A stretch of 64,000 nucleotides of DNA from Pseudomonas alkylphenolica (GCF_000746525.1 NZ_CP009048.1:3279501-3343500), one strand, 5' to 3'; positions 47,101 to 56,198 are shown, counted from the first letter of the stretch. Made by a program: numbers and translations. The notes: generated by a model from the sequence alone, not told the origin.

Positions 47101-48716
47101 ACCACGGCATAATACTGACCGTCCATCTCGATCCAGGACTGTTCGGCCAGACGATGGACCCCCAGGCTGTCACGCGTCGCTTGCGGCACTGGCTGTGCAC
47201 TGCGAAATGGCGTCAGGTCCTGGTTCCACAGCTTTGTGCTGCCGTCCTCCAGGTGCGCCGGGACCAAAGCATCCACCACCGAGGACCGCTGCCATACCCT
47301 GCTCACGACGCTGACACCGACGGCGGTGGCAGCAATCACCGCAAGATCGATGGCCACATTCAGCAGATGGTCGAAGGCCTCACTGGTATCGCCCGCATGC
47401 CAGGCTTCGATGCCATGGTAGACCTCACCGAGCAGCTGCCAGGCGTTGACCGCCAGCAGCGCCGCGCCTATGGCTGGCACGAAGAAACCGGCCAGGCCGA
47501 GCAGCGCCCAGCCTTCGGCAGCCAGACGCTGGTCATGCGCGTGCTGGACCTCGCGATCCAGATCGGCCACCGGCACCGCAATCATCGCCGCGTCGTCCTT
47601 GATCTGGCGGATGCGTGCTTCAGCCAGTTTTTCGAACAGTGGCCGCCGATAAGCCAGCACGTGTTCTTCGAGGCTGATGTTGGCCCAGATTGCCAGGTCC
47701 GCATAGGCAGGGATGACCACGGAGAAGAAACGCTGGCTGTCACGCCGCCGTACAAAGCGGCTGAAAAAGCGTTGATACTGACTTGAGCGAAGGCGTCTGC
47801 CCAACTCATTGGCGAGGTAGCGCAGGCTTTTGCAGACAGTCCAGGCGCCGTTCGGATCGCCGGGAATATGCACCAGCACGCACTTGGTGGTAGTGCTCAA
47901 CACGCCTTCATCGAAGACATTGAGCACGACAATCTGCTCCAGTGCGCAGCCGAGCAGGTTCAGTTGCATGGCCACGACAGGATCGCCGTCGAGACGGTCC
48001 AGCCTACCCACGCTGCAGAGCCCGGCCACTAGCTGGAGTTCGCTCTCGGTCAATACGCCCTTGAGCCTGGCCTCATAAGCATCGGTGAGCATGGTGTAGC
48101 GATGCGAACTGGCCAATAACTGCGCTACGCTATCGGCGGTGCCACTCCTGGTTTGCGGCTGGAAGACGCTGTCCAGATGGCGCTGATACTGTCCCCCGAC
48201 GTCGGTATCACGGCACAGCCTGGCAAATTCAATGGCGCTGGGTGTCTGGAGGTTGCCCGCTCGAGCGTTGCTCAAACGATTGCCCTTAGGCTGCCCGCCA
48301 GCCACGCTTTCAGCGGCGGTAAAATTGCGCAGCGCTGCCTCGACCAGCGGAATTTCCTCATACACAACTTCGGTGAGATGAACGCCGACGGGCTGTTGAT
48401 TGATCACCGGCTCCCGGTGCCCGCTGATAAATTTCCAGCGCCGTACGTTATAGTCGTCGGCGAAACGCTCTTTCATGGCCTTTTCCAAAGCGTCGATCGC
48501 GAAACTGTCGATACTCTGAATACGCGTCAAGGCCTTGCTCAGCCGCTGGCGGACAACCAGGCTGTGGCGCATCGCATCGCCAAGCGCGCTCAGTTGCTCG
48601 GCACTGGCCTTGCGCAGCCAGACTGGTAAGCGTTTGCCGATAATGCTGTCTTGATAGGTTTGTTCTGTCGCGAGCGTGTCTGCTGCCGCGGCTTCCTGAC
48701 TGTGGCTGGTTTCCAT
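44190..48716 (-). CDS. NEL-type E3 ubiquitin ligase toxin with DUF6543 and LRR domains
   Basis: This 1508-residue protein has several parts in order. An N-terminal DUF6543-like region includes hydrophobic segments at about 395-430 (GLAGFFVPAIGAALLAVNAW) and 452-475. A long middle region follows. Leucine-rich repeats lie at about 1045-1175 (LRELDLFNN, LEYLNLSYNPL, LRRLHLRQTGINRLP). A C-terminal NEL domain has the catalytic CxD motif in LTCQDSVAL (C1308). NEL enzymes (IpaH, SspH, SlrP) ubiquitinate eukaryotic host proteins after secretion. Many soil pseudomonads carry this DUF6543-LRR-NEL form. No signal peptide or secretion system is visible nearby. Confidence 0.85.
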   Translation of the reverse strand: METSHSQEAAAADTLATEQTYQDSIIGKRLPVWLRKASAEQLSALGDAMRHSLVVRQRLSKALTRIQSIDSFAIDALEKAMKERFADDYNVRRWKFISGHREPVINQQPVGVHLTEVVYEEIPLVEAALRNFTAAESVAGGQPKGNRLSNARAGNLQTPSAIEFARLCRDTDVGGQYQRHLDSVFQPQTRSGTADSVAQLLASSHRYTMLTDAYEARLKGVLTESELQLVAGLCSVGRLDRLDGDPVVAMQLNLLGCALEQIVVLNVFDEGVLSTTTKCVLVHIPGDPNGAWTVCKSLRYLANELGRRLRSSQYQRFFSRFVRRRDSQRFFSVVIPAYADLAIWANISLEEHVLAYRRPLFEKLAEARIRQIKDDAAMIAVPVADLDREVQHAHDQRLAAEGWALLGLAGFFVPAIGAALLAVNAWQLLGEVYHGIEAWHAGDTSEAFDHLLNVAIDLAVIAATAVGVSVVSRVWQRSSVVDALVPAHLEDGSTKLWNQDLTPFRSAQPVPQATRDSLGVHRLAEQSWIEMDGQYYAVVERASAGQWQLRPKDGHGPLLRHNDAGAWRLWSDQPAEWEETHRMFRRLGGAFGELDAEQIDLVLSIHGLGNDDLRALHVYAQAPSAELQDSVMRIRLDQRIRDLVRRLRSGESVEDITVLHHAQGLPGAAGLSDQDLAELTWNERRQLFQRLYDSMQDSNGPGIAALRRVFPSLHSSAANVLVGRASTADRQRLLDTGRVALRLAEAARASVQQIRMARVFEAFVIDTSQNADLARVALGMFEHLPGSADVQWRLIEGHAGGPQLLVTGEGPRVFSLIHQNGTFQLLDGDGSSIGDAGELFEVMAMAYDEPQREAMGIADPFAHNVRVLLGRQAVRRREEVASLLNASGRNGWFQAPQRLADGRIGYPLSGRGPSGITRRGRPQSLFAMVRALYPTFTDAQVIAWINDMQHAGVRIETELARLSQELEQLNSSLQRWSSLPNSAVERDDRRYFSDSLVNCWQRTASLGPSTSEHLVNYRFTLYGAQIGVLPELPAQVSFPHVFELALLGMGLRELPDGFMRAFNHLRILELPGNRLNRVPQQLAQLEHLRELDLFNNQIVLDEAQGTILSNCEALEYLNLSYNPLGRSFSLRRLIRLRRLHLRQTGINRLPYAILDCPDLLLADLRENQITELSEHFYHSPPWLRRIILLADNPLTAQEALRFQASLSDTGAVAHHAAAAEDFVTIRQRWLDATGSLTRDEWSARWEDLENQPGSSDFFDMLRRLLETADFQQSGQALANRVFTMIRAMNDHASLREALLNLVTQNLTCQDSVALCFSNLELRMLVWRAESSADNPQAALLYLGRQLWRLDEVDRIALEDIQARRASGSDPDQIEVALAYRLALRDALDLPAQPSDMLFGDVAGLDAQRIARALARVEAAETPEQLAHSLVAREFWQEHLLRTHRTRFDTIDAPFHDRLAVLMDAETVPEGERVAQMNRIRDARLAAQRALMLELTLTLLRGTSGHSIP

Positions 48717-48981
48717 GGCGCGTGCCTTCTGTATGACTGAAGACGCGAGCCTAGGCTTCGAGGGTTGTCAGGCGTGCTTAGATAGCTACTACCCGGTTGA
48801 AAACTGTGCTCGTGACAGCATACTGGCAACACATGTCACATCAGCCCAGCGGTCAACGCTACTGATATTTCTGCCAGTAGGAAAAGCCATCTCCATCCGT
48901 TAGGTTGAAACACCGTCGCCAGCCATTGTTCAGCATTGACTGGTGCACCCATACCGACCATTGACACTGTGGGTATCGCGT

Positions 48982-49430
48982 ATGGAAGCGCTTATCCGGA
49001 AAACCTCAAAGCAGAAAAATATTGCTTTAGCTGCACATAAGGCTGCAAAAGCACGTTGCTGCGCTGGGTAGTTGACAATAAGGCAGCGCTGAATCGACAC
49101 GTACTTTATGCAACCAGTACAACAGGCCATTTAATCGAAGACGCCACAGACATCCCTGTCAACAAAATGCTGAGCGGCACCATGGGAGGAGATCAACAGA
49201 TTGGCGCCCGCATAGCAGCGAGTGAAATAGATACCTTGATATTTTTTGGGGACCCTTTGGGCACCCTGCCGCACAGCGCTGATGTAAAAGCCCTGCTGCG
49301 CCTTGCAACGGCATGGAATATTCCCATTGCAAGCAATGAAACCACAGCCAATTTTTTACTTCAGTCCCCTTTGTTTGATCAGGAAATCACAATATCCATT
49401 CCCTGTAAGGTGATTTCCCTATGGGTATAA
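48982..49430 (+). pseudogene. mgsA: Methylglyoxal synthase, frameshifted and C-terminally altered
   Basis: From ATG 48982 the frame gives KQKNIALAAHKAAKA and hits TAG at 49069. The homologous sequence resumes in another frame (LLRWVVDNKAALNRHVLYAT ...) to 49430. This fits a one-base deletion near 49054. Catalytic residues of E. coli MgsA are recognisable: the His in ALAAHK, the Asp in MGGDQQ, FFGDPLG, and His/Asp in LPHSADVKALLRLA. After ITISIP the usual C-terminal end of a dozen residues is replaced by CKVISLWV, suggesting a recombination point near 49407. MgsA converts dihydroxyacetone phosphate to methylglyoxal. This copy is probably inactive unless the frameshift is a sequencing error. 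Confidence 0.75.
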
Positions 49431-49705
49431 GCACCGGACCGTGGGCGTCCTTTCTTGCTTGCGACATCGCGACAATCAATGATCCCGGTTACAACGCAGA
49501 ATATCGGCGTTTCGACGTTCGTGTGTCGGGCAGCAGAGCCCGGCAGCTGGTTCGCCGTGTCCGTGGCGACTGGGGCGACATCCGTGTCGAGGACCAGAAA
49601 ATCAACGATGACGCGCTGAAAGTGCATTGCCGTCTGTTCTCGGCCTATGAAGCCCACCACACTACCGTGAGGGTCTTCACCGAGGCTGATCGAGGGTCCC
49701 CTTAA
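49421..49705 (+). CDS. Hypothetical protein, possible 3' remnant (94 aa)
   Basis: The frame begins inside the altered end of mgsA (ATG 49421) and ends 23 bases before a good terminator. The product has tryptophans, charged residues and a beta-rich look (RGDWGDIRVEDQ, LKVHCRLFSAYEAHHTTVRV). I do not recognise a family. No ribosome site is evident, so this may be the tail of a larger gene whose front was lost when it joined the mgsA fragment. Confidence 0.4.
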   Translation: MGISTGPWASFLACDIATINDPGYNAEYRRFDVRVSGSRARQLVRRVRGDWGDIRVEDQKINDDALKVHCRLFSAYEAHHTTVRVFTEADRGSP

Positions 49706-49727
49706 GTTGCTATCTGAAGATTATTGA

Positions 49728-49771
49728 AAGCCGGTATGTTGCAATCAAAAACATCAACACACCGGCTTTTT
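49728..49771 (+). terminator. Rho-independent terminator
   Basis: A stem aagccggtatgttg / caacacaccggctt, with one mismatched pair and an internal loop, is followed on the plus strand by a run of T. It lies between the hypothetical gene and the 3' end of the convergent Ig-like gene. It serves mainly the plus strand. Confidence 0.85.
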
Positions 49772-49816
49772 ATCTTCAGGCCAGACTAGCGCTAACACTG
49801 GACCAACGCCACCCCA

Positions 49817-52469
49817 CTACAGTGGTGTATAGCTGATATTGTCAACATACGAGCCGCCTGCACCTGTTTCTAACCTGAACGACGCGATTGCAGCATTAGG
49901 TGATGTATAGGTTACACGCGTTGAATACTCGGTATAACCCGCAGGAGTGTGACTAAAATCTGGCGTCGTGATGGACCCAATTTCAGTACCGGAAGCTGTA
50001 TAGAAACGCACGACACTTTGAATTTTGTGATGATCAGATATATCGAAGCTTACACTTTTTGCCAACCCACGCAAATCGAACCTGACCCAGGCAGACGGAT
50101 AAACACCTAGCACTTTACCGACAGTGGGATACCACCTTGGATCAGTGGAGTTGAGAATCACAGCGTTGTCATTTTCCACCGTTGCACGGCTGCCTAAAAG
50201 GTCAAACACAGTTCCCTTCGGCAGAAGCCGCAAAGTCTCGCCTTCGAAGTCTTCGAAAGTCCACGCACCTTCCAATTGCAAGTCAAAGACATCCGAGTAT
50301 ATTTTCTGCGTCGTTCCATTACGAATGACCTGATAGGATACAGGAATAGTTCTTCCGGTGGGGCTGATTGAAGTTTGTAGATTTGCCTGGAGCACCGTTG
50401 ACAGCGGCAGCGACACATCCTGGAGTCCGAGCACGGTTATAAACTGCATTTGACTCGAATACTTCCCGACGATGATTATTAATTCATCACCTATTTCTTG
50501 AACCGAATAACGCGGAACTCGCACCAACATCTTATTGTCACTTCTGTCAACCAGCTTCAGTGTGCCTGCATTGGATTGCGGTAGCAACGGCGCGGGCAAG
50601 GTGCTTTTCAACATGGCGGCGGTTGCCATTGTAAAGATGTAATCATACGACGCCAAAATTGGCTTGCCCGGCCACTCGATGGTGTAATAAACCGTCACTT
50701 CGACAGGTGCGTTCGCGTTGAGTTTCAACTCACTTTCAGGGACGGTGAAATAACTGGCCTGATCACCCGCCTGCAGAACCTGCGTGTCTTCATAATAACC
50801 GCCGTCGTCTGTTTCCCAGTACAGAGTGATCGTGCACGGAGAAGGCTGTTCGACGCCTGCCGGAATCGTGATGTCCAGGCCGTATTGGTAAAGGCTATCG
50901 GTTGGATCTAAGCGGTCATTGACCAATAGCGGATCTGCAATGGGCGCTGCCAACACCTCGGTGACATAACCTATGTAGTAAATGCCCACTTGTGAGGTAA
51001 AGGTTCGCTTTCCACGCTTGACCTCATAAGAGATTTCGACGTGCCCCCCGTCGAAGGGCTTGAGATAGGTTGCACCACTGAGTCTGATGTTGACGTCCTT
51101 ATTCACCCACTGGCTACTGATACGGAACATCCGCGCCTGCAAGAGGTGACTCGAACCGTCCGCCTTGGTCGCTTTACACAGTACCGTGACTTCGTCCCCA
51201 TCCCGCAGATTGGTACTGCGCGGGATCTTTACATGCGCGAACTTCTCATCCGCATCCACCCAGTCATGACTCGCTTCCTGCACGCCTACCAGCGGCATCA
51301 ACGCCGGCATACCTTTGACATTGATATACCCTTTCTGCGACGTTTGGGTGGTGTTGTTCGACGTCAATGTGTAACTGAACTGTGCCCCACCACCGCCAAG
51401 CTTGGCCCACTCGTCGAAAGGCACTTCGAACTGCAAAGGCTTGCTGGGGTCCGTGACCACCAACGGCCCAAAATTCAGGCTGATGGCCTGCCCCTGTTGG
51501 GAGGTACCCACCCAGTGTAACAGTACACTGTCAGTTGCCTGGAAATTCGTAATTACTTGAACAATCGCATGATCACCTCTGATGTTTCCGAGGTCAATTT
51601 CTCCTGTACTGATGATCGCGCCGTTGTAATCCAATACGCTTGGCGCAGACAGCGTATTGATTGTTAGCATGACTTCGACAATGGCATCTTTGGACCATTC
51701 AGACTCGTTGCCTACTAAATCCACCACGTAGTAATAAACAGGTAATGTCTTGCTGTCGCCTTCCGCCTTGATCGTATTTTCGTCGACTTCGATGATGATG
51801 GGCTGGTTGAGTTCCGCGTTGGTAACAACATGCACGATTTCCTGATCACCCCAATAGAGGATGAGTTCATCATGCTCGTTCATGCTCAACCAAGGCTGGA
51901 TAGTGACCTTGACCTTTGCCTTGGCTTCTTTGGGCCCGATCACACCAGATACAGGTAAGTCGATGTCTGGAGCCGGGAGTTCCAAGCCTACACCCTGGTT
52001 GCCTTGCACACCTGGCTGGCCCTTGCGGAATAGCGTTTTGACCGAGGCCGAGGTGTTTCCAGTATAGTAAAGCATATAAGAGAGTCTCGCTTCGCCCTCC
52101 GGAATATCCTTGCCTTGAAAATCGATGGTGGTATAAGACCCTGCCTGAACCGCACTCCAGGCCGTCTTCTTGCCCCATTTCACCCCCACCCCCCCCTAGT
52201 TTAAGCGATGGGTGAGCGGGTATGAGAATGGTGACCTTATCAGATTGATTGGCGACCAGTTCATCACTTATACCAAAATCAATACTGGCTGCAGGATGTA
52301 CGGCATCATACACATATGGACGCGGAAGGTCGGTTGGTTTGGGTTTTCCATACTTACCCTCAACGTATTTCTCATAGTCCTTCAGCTCATCATCGATGCT
52401 CTGGGTACCGTTTGAGGATGAAGCGATCACATTGGCGGGGCCAGCCCCAGGGATACTTGTAGCAGCCAT
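49817..52469 (-). pseudogene. Large Ig-like-repeat protein interrupted at a G8 tract (possibly phase-variable)
   Basis: A strong aaggagg site precedes ATG 52469 (MAATSIPGAGPANVIASSSN). The frame runs about 91 codons to a run of eight G (plus-strand C 52189-52196) and a nearby run of five. Beyond it, coding continues only in another frame (GVKWGKKTAWSAV ...) for about 790 residues to 49817. Losing one G would join both parts into about 883 residues. The body has repeated beta-sandwich units of about 100 residues (for example VTIQPWLSMNEHDELILYWG and VVDLVGNESEWS). The C-terminal half-domain looks like a jelly roll and ends GGSYVDNISYTPL. No signal peptide is seen. The gene is clearly AT-richer than its neighbours, which suggests transfer. 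Confidence 0.75.
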
Positions 52470-52636
52470 GGGTGAATCCTCCTTGATAAGTGAGGTATGA
52501 GAATAAGCCCCTCAGCTCAGTGCCTCTACTGGCAAAAATACTAGGTTCCGAGCGAAACCCCGAGAAACCCGGTCGCCACCTCTCGAATGCTGGGTTTTTG
52601 TAGAATTTCCAGCCACTTACGGAAAGGAATTCTGTG

Positions 52637-52846
52637 ATGGCAAAGCGTTGCGAACTCTCGGATGAGGACTGGAGTGTGGTCGCCGATCTCTTCACTGCTA
52701 TCCATGGCAGAGGGCGCCCAAGCCTGAGCGACCGTTTGATGCTTGATAGCGTGCTCTGGGTGCTTTGCTCGGGTGCCGCGTGGCGAAATATGCCCGAACG
52801 CTTCGACCCCTGGTCAACGGGGTATCAACGGTTTCGGGTCTGGTGA
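52637..52846 (+). mobile_element. IS5-family transposase N-terminal fragment
   Basis: The frame MAKRCELSDEDWSVVADLFT ... LDSVLWVLCSGAAWRNMPERF is the DUF4096 N-terminus of an IS5-family transposase. It stops after 69 residues, where intact proteins have about 270. The sequence after it shows no DDE-domain homology I can see. It is a stub left by a deletion near the edge of the accessory zone. Confidence 0.75.
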
Positions 52847-53030
52847 AGGTAGTGTCGGCCAAGGCCATATGTACATCTCCCGGTCTCGTAGGGTCGAGGA
52901 GATGTATATCGATAGCGGAGCCCAAGCTCTGCCAACAATCCGCTACGCCAATCACCCGGAATCGCTGTACTTGAAAATGTACTTGAAATTCGTGGTTGGC
53001 AGTGGATTCAGACAGACTGCACTGGAACGA

Positions 53031-53056
53031 AAAAAAGACGCCTAAGCGTCTTTTTT
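53031..53056 (+). terminator. Rho-independent terminator
   Basis: A-run, gacgc-ctaa-gcgtc hairpin and six T form a compact bidirectional terminator. It is about 40 bases before the tRNA-like repeat and may have originally closed the transcript of the interrupted transposase region. Confidence 0.85.
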
Positions 53057-53098
53057 CTAGGACTTACAGACTTCTATAGAACCCTGTAGATCTGTATT

Positions 53099-53116
53099 TG
53101 GAGCGGGAAACGGGAC
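53099..53116 (-). other. Candidate ICE attachment site (tRNA-Gly 3'-end remnant)
   Basis: Read on the minus strand, these 18 bases (gtcccgtttcccgctcca) match the last 18 bases of bacterial tRNA-Gly(GCC), including the acceptor stem and CCA, with one mismatch. The rest of the tRNA is absent. As I recall it, this 18-bp block (with gtct in place of gtcc) is the core att site of ICEclc-family elements. ICE-type genes begin 2 kb to the right. I infer that this is the att copy at the end opposite the integrase. Confidence 0.6.
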
Positions 53117-53705
53117 TAGAATCTAGCCTTTAACCTTTTGATTTAAAAAGGTTTTCCTTGATTCCCACCTCAGGAATGGACGCTATTCTGGACTTGTTCT
53201 GGCCCATTGGCAAGTCCTATACCAAGTTTTTTTCCATTGATGGCCACAGACAGCCAACAACAACCATGACTCACCCTTCGCACGCCCCTGAGGCGAGTCG
53301 TTCGTAGAGGGGCAATAAGACCTCGTTGCCCCAACGAGACGGTCGCTCGGCAGTGCATGTGAGGGCGCCATGACAGGCCAGCCCTCATCCTCAGACCAGC
53401 TCAGCTCGTAACGCAACGTCTCGGCGATTGCCAGCAGCGATCTGCGCTCTGCAAAGCACCAACGCGCACGGCTGCGGGCCGCCCCATCGATCGAGAACCT
53501 GTCGCAACTGCAGGTTCACGCAGCGACGCCGGTAGGATCAACACTTCAGGAAGCAGTCACACGATTGCGGCGTGTCAACTTCGGCGGCGTCAAAACTTGT
53601 GGACTGCATCACACAGCGGCTCACCGAAACCACTACCAGTGCGCGAATAACAGAGCACTGCTCGCGGTCAAAGAGCATGTCAACAACCAACAAGGAAGAT
53701 GCACC
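53117..53705. other. Element-end region without a supported gene
   Basis: About 590 bases separate the att-like repeat from the LysR start. Short frames on both strands lack ribosome sites and family resemblance. A contained hairpin (gaacctg ... caggttc, about 53500-53516) is visible. I see no integrase remnant. Confidence 0.4.
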
Positions 53706-54599
53706 ATGAGGATACGTCACCTGCGCTATTTCCTTATCGTCGCTGAAGAACAAAGCTTTGCTCGTGCGGCGGCCAGAGTTCACATCGAACCTTCCCCGTT
53801 GTCGAGAGCCATAAGAGATCTTGAGTCCTATCTCGGTGTCCGACTGCTCCATCGCACCAAGGGGCGTATACAGCTGACTTGGCCAGGGGAGATTTTCCGT
53901 GAAGAGGCTCGCCGCGTACTTGCCTTCATGGATAACGCCTTGACACGAGTGCAATCGGCGTCTCAGGGCTATCGCGGCCGGGTACGCACCGGCATCGCCG
54001 ATAGCCTGGCTCAGCCTCGGCTGACACAGCTGCTGGCTCGATGCCGAGAAGAGGAGCCTGCCACCGAGATTCGGATCGTTGAAATGACCGTCAACGAGAT
54101 GCACAAAGCGCTCTTACACGACGAGATGGATGCGGGTTTCACTGTCGACAGCACAGTAGCCACCAATGGCCTCACAAAGTTTAAGGTTTGGGCCGAACGC
54201 CCTGCCATTGCTATTCCCACTCACCATCCGCTGCTTTCCCTGGATAAAGTGCCTCTTGGGGAAGCACTCCGGTACCCCCTGATTCTTTGCCATCCTGAAC
54301 GTTGCGCCGGCGGACGCAATGTCATTAATCATTGGTTTGAGGACGACTCGCTGCCCTCTCCCAACATTGCTGAACATGTTTCTGGTCATGAGCCCATGAT
54401 GATGCTGGTGGCCGCTGGCTATGGCATTGGTATCGGGTTGGAATCGCAGCTTTCCATTTACAACCACCCTGACGTCATTGTTCGGCAGGTTATCGACGAT
54501 ATCCCCGACACCGCAACATTCATCGTTGTACCGGACAGGCCAATTTCAGCAGAACTGGAGCGCTTCATTAAAAGAGCGCAACAAATCGGGGAAGCATGA
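53706..54599 (+). CDS. LysR-type regulator at the ICE end
   Basis: The 297-residue protein starts MRIRHLRYFLIVAEEQSFAR. The HTH reads AAARVHIEPSPLSRAIRDLE, and a PBP2-like ligand domain begins at about 90 (RVRTGIADSLAQPRLTQLLA). An aaggaag site precedes ATG 53706. It lies alone between the att-like site and alpA. ICEclc carries a LysR activator of transfer (TciR) in its terminal region, so a similar role is conceivable. Equally, it could be cargo of the family often found next to genomic islands. Only the LysR identity is certain. Confidence 0.85.
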   Translation: MRIRHLRYFLIVAEEQSFARAAARVHIEPSPLSRAIRDLESYLGVRLLHRTKGRIQLTWPGEIFREEARRVLAFMDNALTRVQSASQGYRGRVRTGIADSLAQPRLTQLLARCREEEPATEIRIVEMTVNEMHKALLHDEMDAGFTVDSTVATNGLTKFKVWAERPAIAIPTHHPLLSLDKVPLGEALRYPLILCHPERCAGGRNVINHWFEDDSLPSPNIAEHVSGHEPMMMLVAAGYGIGIGLESQLSIYNHPDVIVRQVIDDIPDTATFIVVPDRPISAELERFIKRAQQIGEA

Positions 54600-55085
54600 C
54601 CGATGCGTGAGCAAGAATGATCACCCCATCCTCAGTTCTGGACGCTCACATTAAGTTCCATACATTTTTGTCTGGAGCACGACCCAAATATCCCCTTCAT
54701 CGTCGCGAGATAAAGGGGATAGCCTTTGAATTCAGTTGGTGTGCACCGGCTCATGCACAAGCGCTAGCTTGTAGCGCTTGTCAATCGCAACCTACCGTTA
54801 CTGACGGACATTTTTTGTCGCCCGCATGACAGAAAATGCCGCGTTCACTCGCGCATAGATTAAACAGCGAGCGCCCGCCAGACGGACTATTTATCAAGAC
54901 GCCGAACCTTTTAACAGTGTCAGTTCCACGGATAGAGTTGGCCGTAATGCTTTGCCTCGCAGCCGGATGACGGAACATCAATACGGTGGTCAGTACCGTC
55001 CTATTGTTTGATGTGCTTCAGGGGTGGCAGCGATTCAATACGGGTCAACCCGAGAAGTGCCACTGAGCATTAAGGAGTGACCGCT
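54600..55085. other. Regulatory gap upstream of alpA
   Basis: No gene is supported in about 485 bases. An 8-bp inverted repeat (atcccctt ... aaggggat) lies at about 54691-54721 and agcgctagcttgtagcgct at about 54760-54780. The stretch is AT-rich for this window and ends with an aaggag site for alpA. It probably contains the promoter of the alpA-parA-parB operon. Confidence 0.35.
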
Positions 55086-55298
55086 ATGTCTGAACAGAAC
55101 CCTGCTCCAGCCCCGGAGCGACGCATCCTTCGCCGCCCGGAAGTTGAGGCCAAGACAGGCTTCAAGCGCGCCTATCTTTACAGCCTCATGAAGGCGGGCC
55201 AATTCCCCAAAGCCATAAAACTTGGCGTCCGCGCCGTTGGTTGGGACTCCGAAGAGATCGACCAGTGGATCACTGACCGTCTTAAAGAACGCGTCTGA
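55086..55298 (+). CDS. alpA: AlpA-family excision/transcription regulator
   Basis: The 70-residue winged-helix protein has the AlpA/MerR-like pattern RRPEVEAKTGFKRAYLYSLM followed by KAGQFPKAIKLGVRAVGWDSEEIDQWI. AlpA proteins bind DNA and activate excision or maintenance genes of prophages and ICEs. ATG 55086 follows an aaggag site. It is the first gene of the conserved ICE maintenance module and lies 36 bases before parA. Confidence 0.87.
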   Translation: MSEQNPAPAPERRILRRPEVEAKTGFKRAYLYSLMKAGQFPKAIKLGVRAVGWDSEEIDQWITDRLKERV

Positions 55299-55334
55299 CT
55301 TAGCTCCCCATTCCTTGCCGAAGAGGAGCAAGCC

Positions 55335-56198
55335 ATGCAGGTGATTTCTGTTATCTCGACCAAAGGCGGCGTAGGAAAAACCACGGTCGCCGCCAACCTC
55401 GGCGGTTTCATTGCTGATGCCGGCCTGAGGGTCCTGCTGCTCGACCTGGATATGCAGCCCACATTGTCCTCGTACTACGAGCTTACCCGTCGCGCGCCGT
55501 GCGGGATCTATGAGCTGCTGGCATGCAACGAACGCGACATTGCGCGACTGGTATCGCGCACCGTCATAGACCGTCTGGACGTCATTCTGTCCAATGACGA
55601 GCATCGGCAGTTGAACACCCTCTTGCTGCATGCACCGGATGGGCGGCTTCGACTGCGGCACCTGCTCCCGGTGTTTCAGCCCCACTACGACCTGGTGCTA
55701 CTCGATACTCAAGGCGCTCGCAGCGTACTGCTGGAGATGGCCGTACTTGCCTCCGAGCAGGCGATCTCGCCCGTCACGCCCGAAATTCTCGCCGCGCGTG
55801 AAATGCGCCGAGGCACTCTGCAGCTGATCGAAGACATCGCTCCCTATCGGCATCTGGGCATTAACCCGCCATACCTTCATCTCCTGCTCAACCGCGTACC
55901 TGCAGTGTCAGCCAATGCCAAGCTGATCCAGCAGACACTGCGTTTGATCTTCAGAGATCTGGAAGGGGTTCACGTCCTGCGTACCGAGATCCCCGCGATA
56001 GAGGCTTTTCCTCGAGCGGCAACGCGTGGTTTACCGGTCCATCGGGTTGAGTACCGACGACCCACTGGCCGAGTCGCTGCAGCCGCACTGAACATTGTGC
56101 GCGGGTTGGCCAGCGAGTTGTGCCCGCAATGGCAGGAACAGTTCGCCCTGATCACCGGGAAGTTTGAGGGGAGACACTTTCATGTCAAACGCCCATGA
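55335..56198 (+). CDS. parA: ParA/Soj partition ATPase
   Basis: The 287-residue P-loop ATPase has a deviant Walker A KGGVGKTT (residues 10-17), Walker A' region VLLLDLDMQPT (about 34-43) and a Walker B-like DLVLLDTQG. ParA works with ParB and centromere-like sites to maintain the excised circular element during division. It is a signature gene near one end of clc/PAGI-2/PFGI-1-type ICEs. It overlaps the next small gene by 17 bases. Confidence 0.92.
   Translation: MQVISVISTKGGVGKTTVAANLGGFIADAGLRVLLLDLDMQPTLSSYYELTRRAPCGIYELLACNERDIARLVSRTVIDRLDVILSNDEHRQLNTLLLHAPDGRLRLRHLLPVFQPHYDLVLLDTQGARSVLLEMAVLASEQAISPVTPEILAAREMRRGTLQLIEDIAPYRHLGINPPYLHLLLNRVPAVSANAKLIQQTLRLIFRDLEGVHVLRTEIPAIEAFPRAATRGLPVHRVEYRRPTGRVAAAALNIVRGLASELCPQWQEQFALITGKFEGRHFHVKRP

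Noticed and set aside
52698..53045. Frames on both strands around the IS5-family stub (for example 52743-53045 plus)
   Set aside because: They overlap the transposase fragment in other frames, have no ribosome site, and their composition reflects the IS sequence.
53183..53416. Minus-strand frame of 77 residues near the att site
   Set aside because: No ribosome site and no recognisable family. It overlaps another equally poor frame, so I left it out of the gene list.
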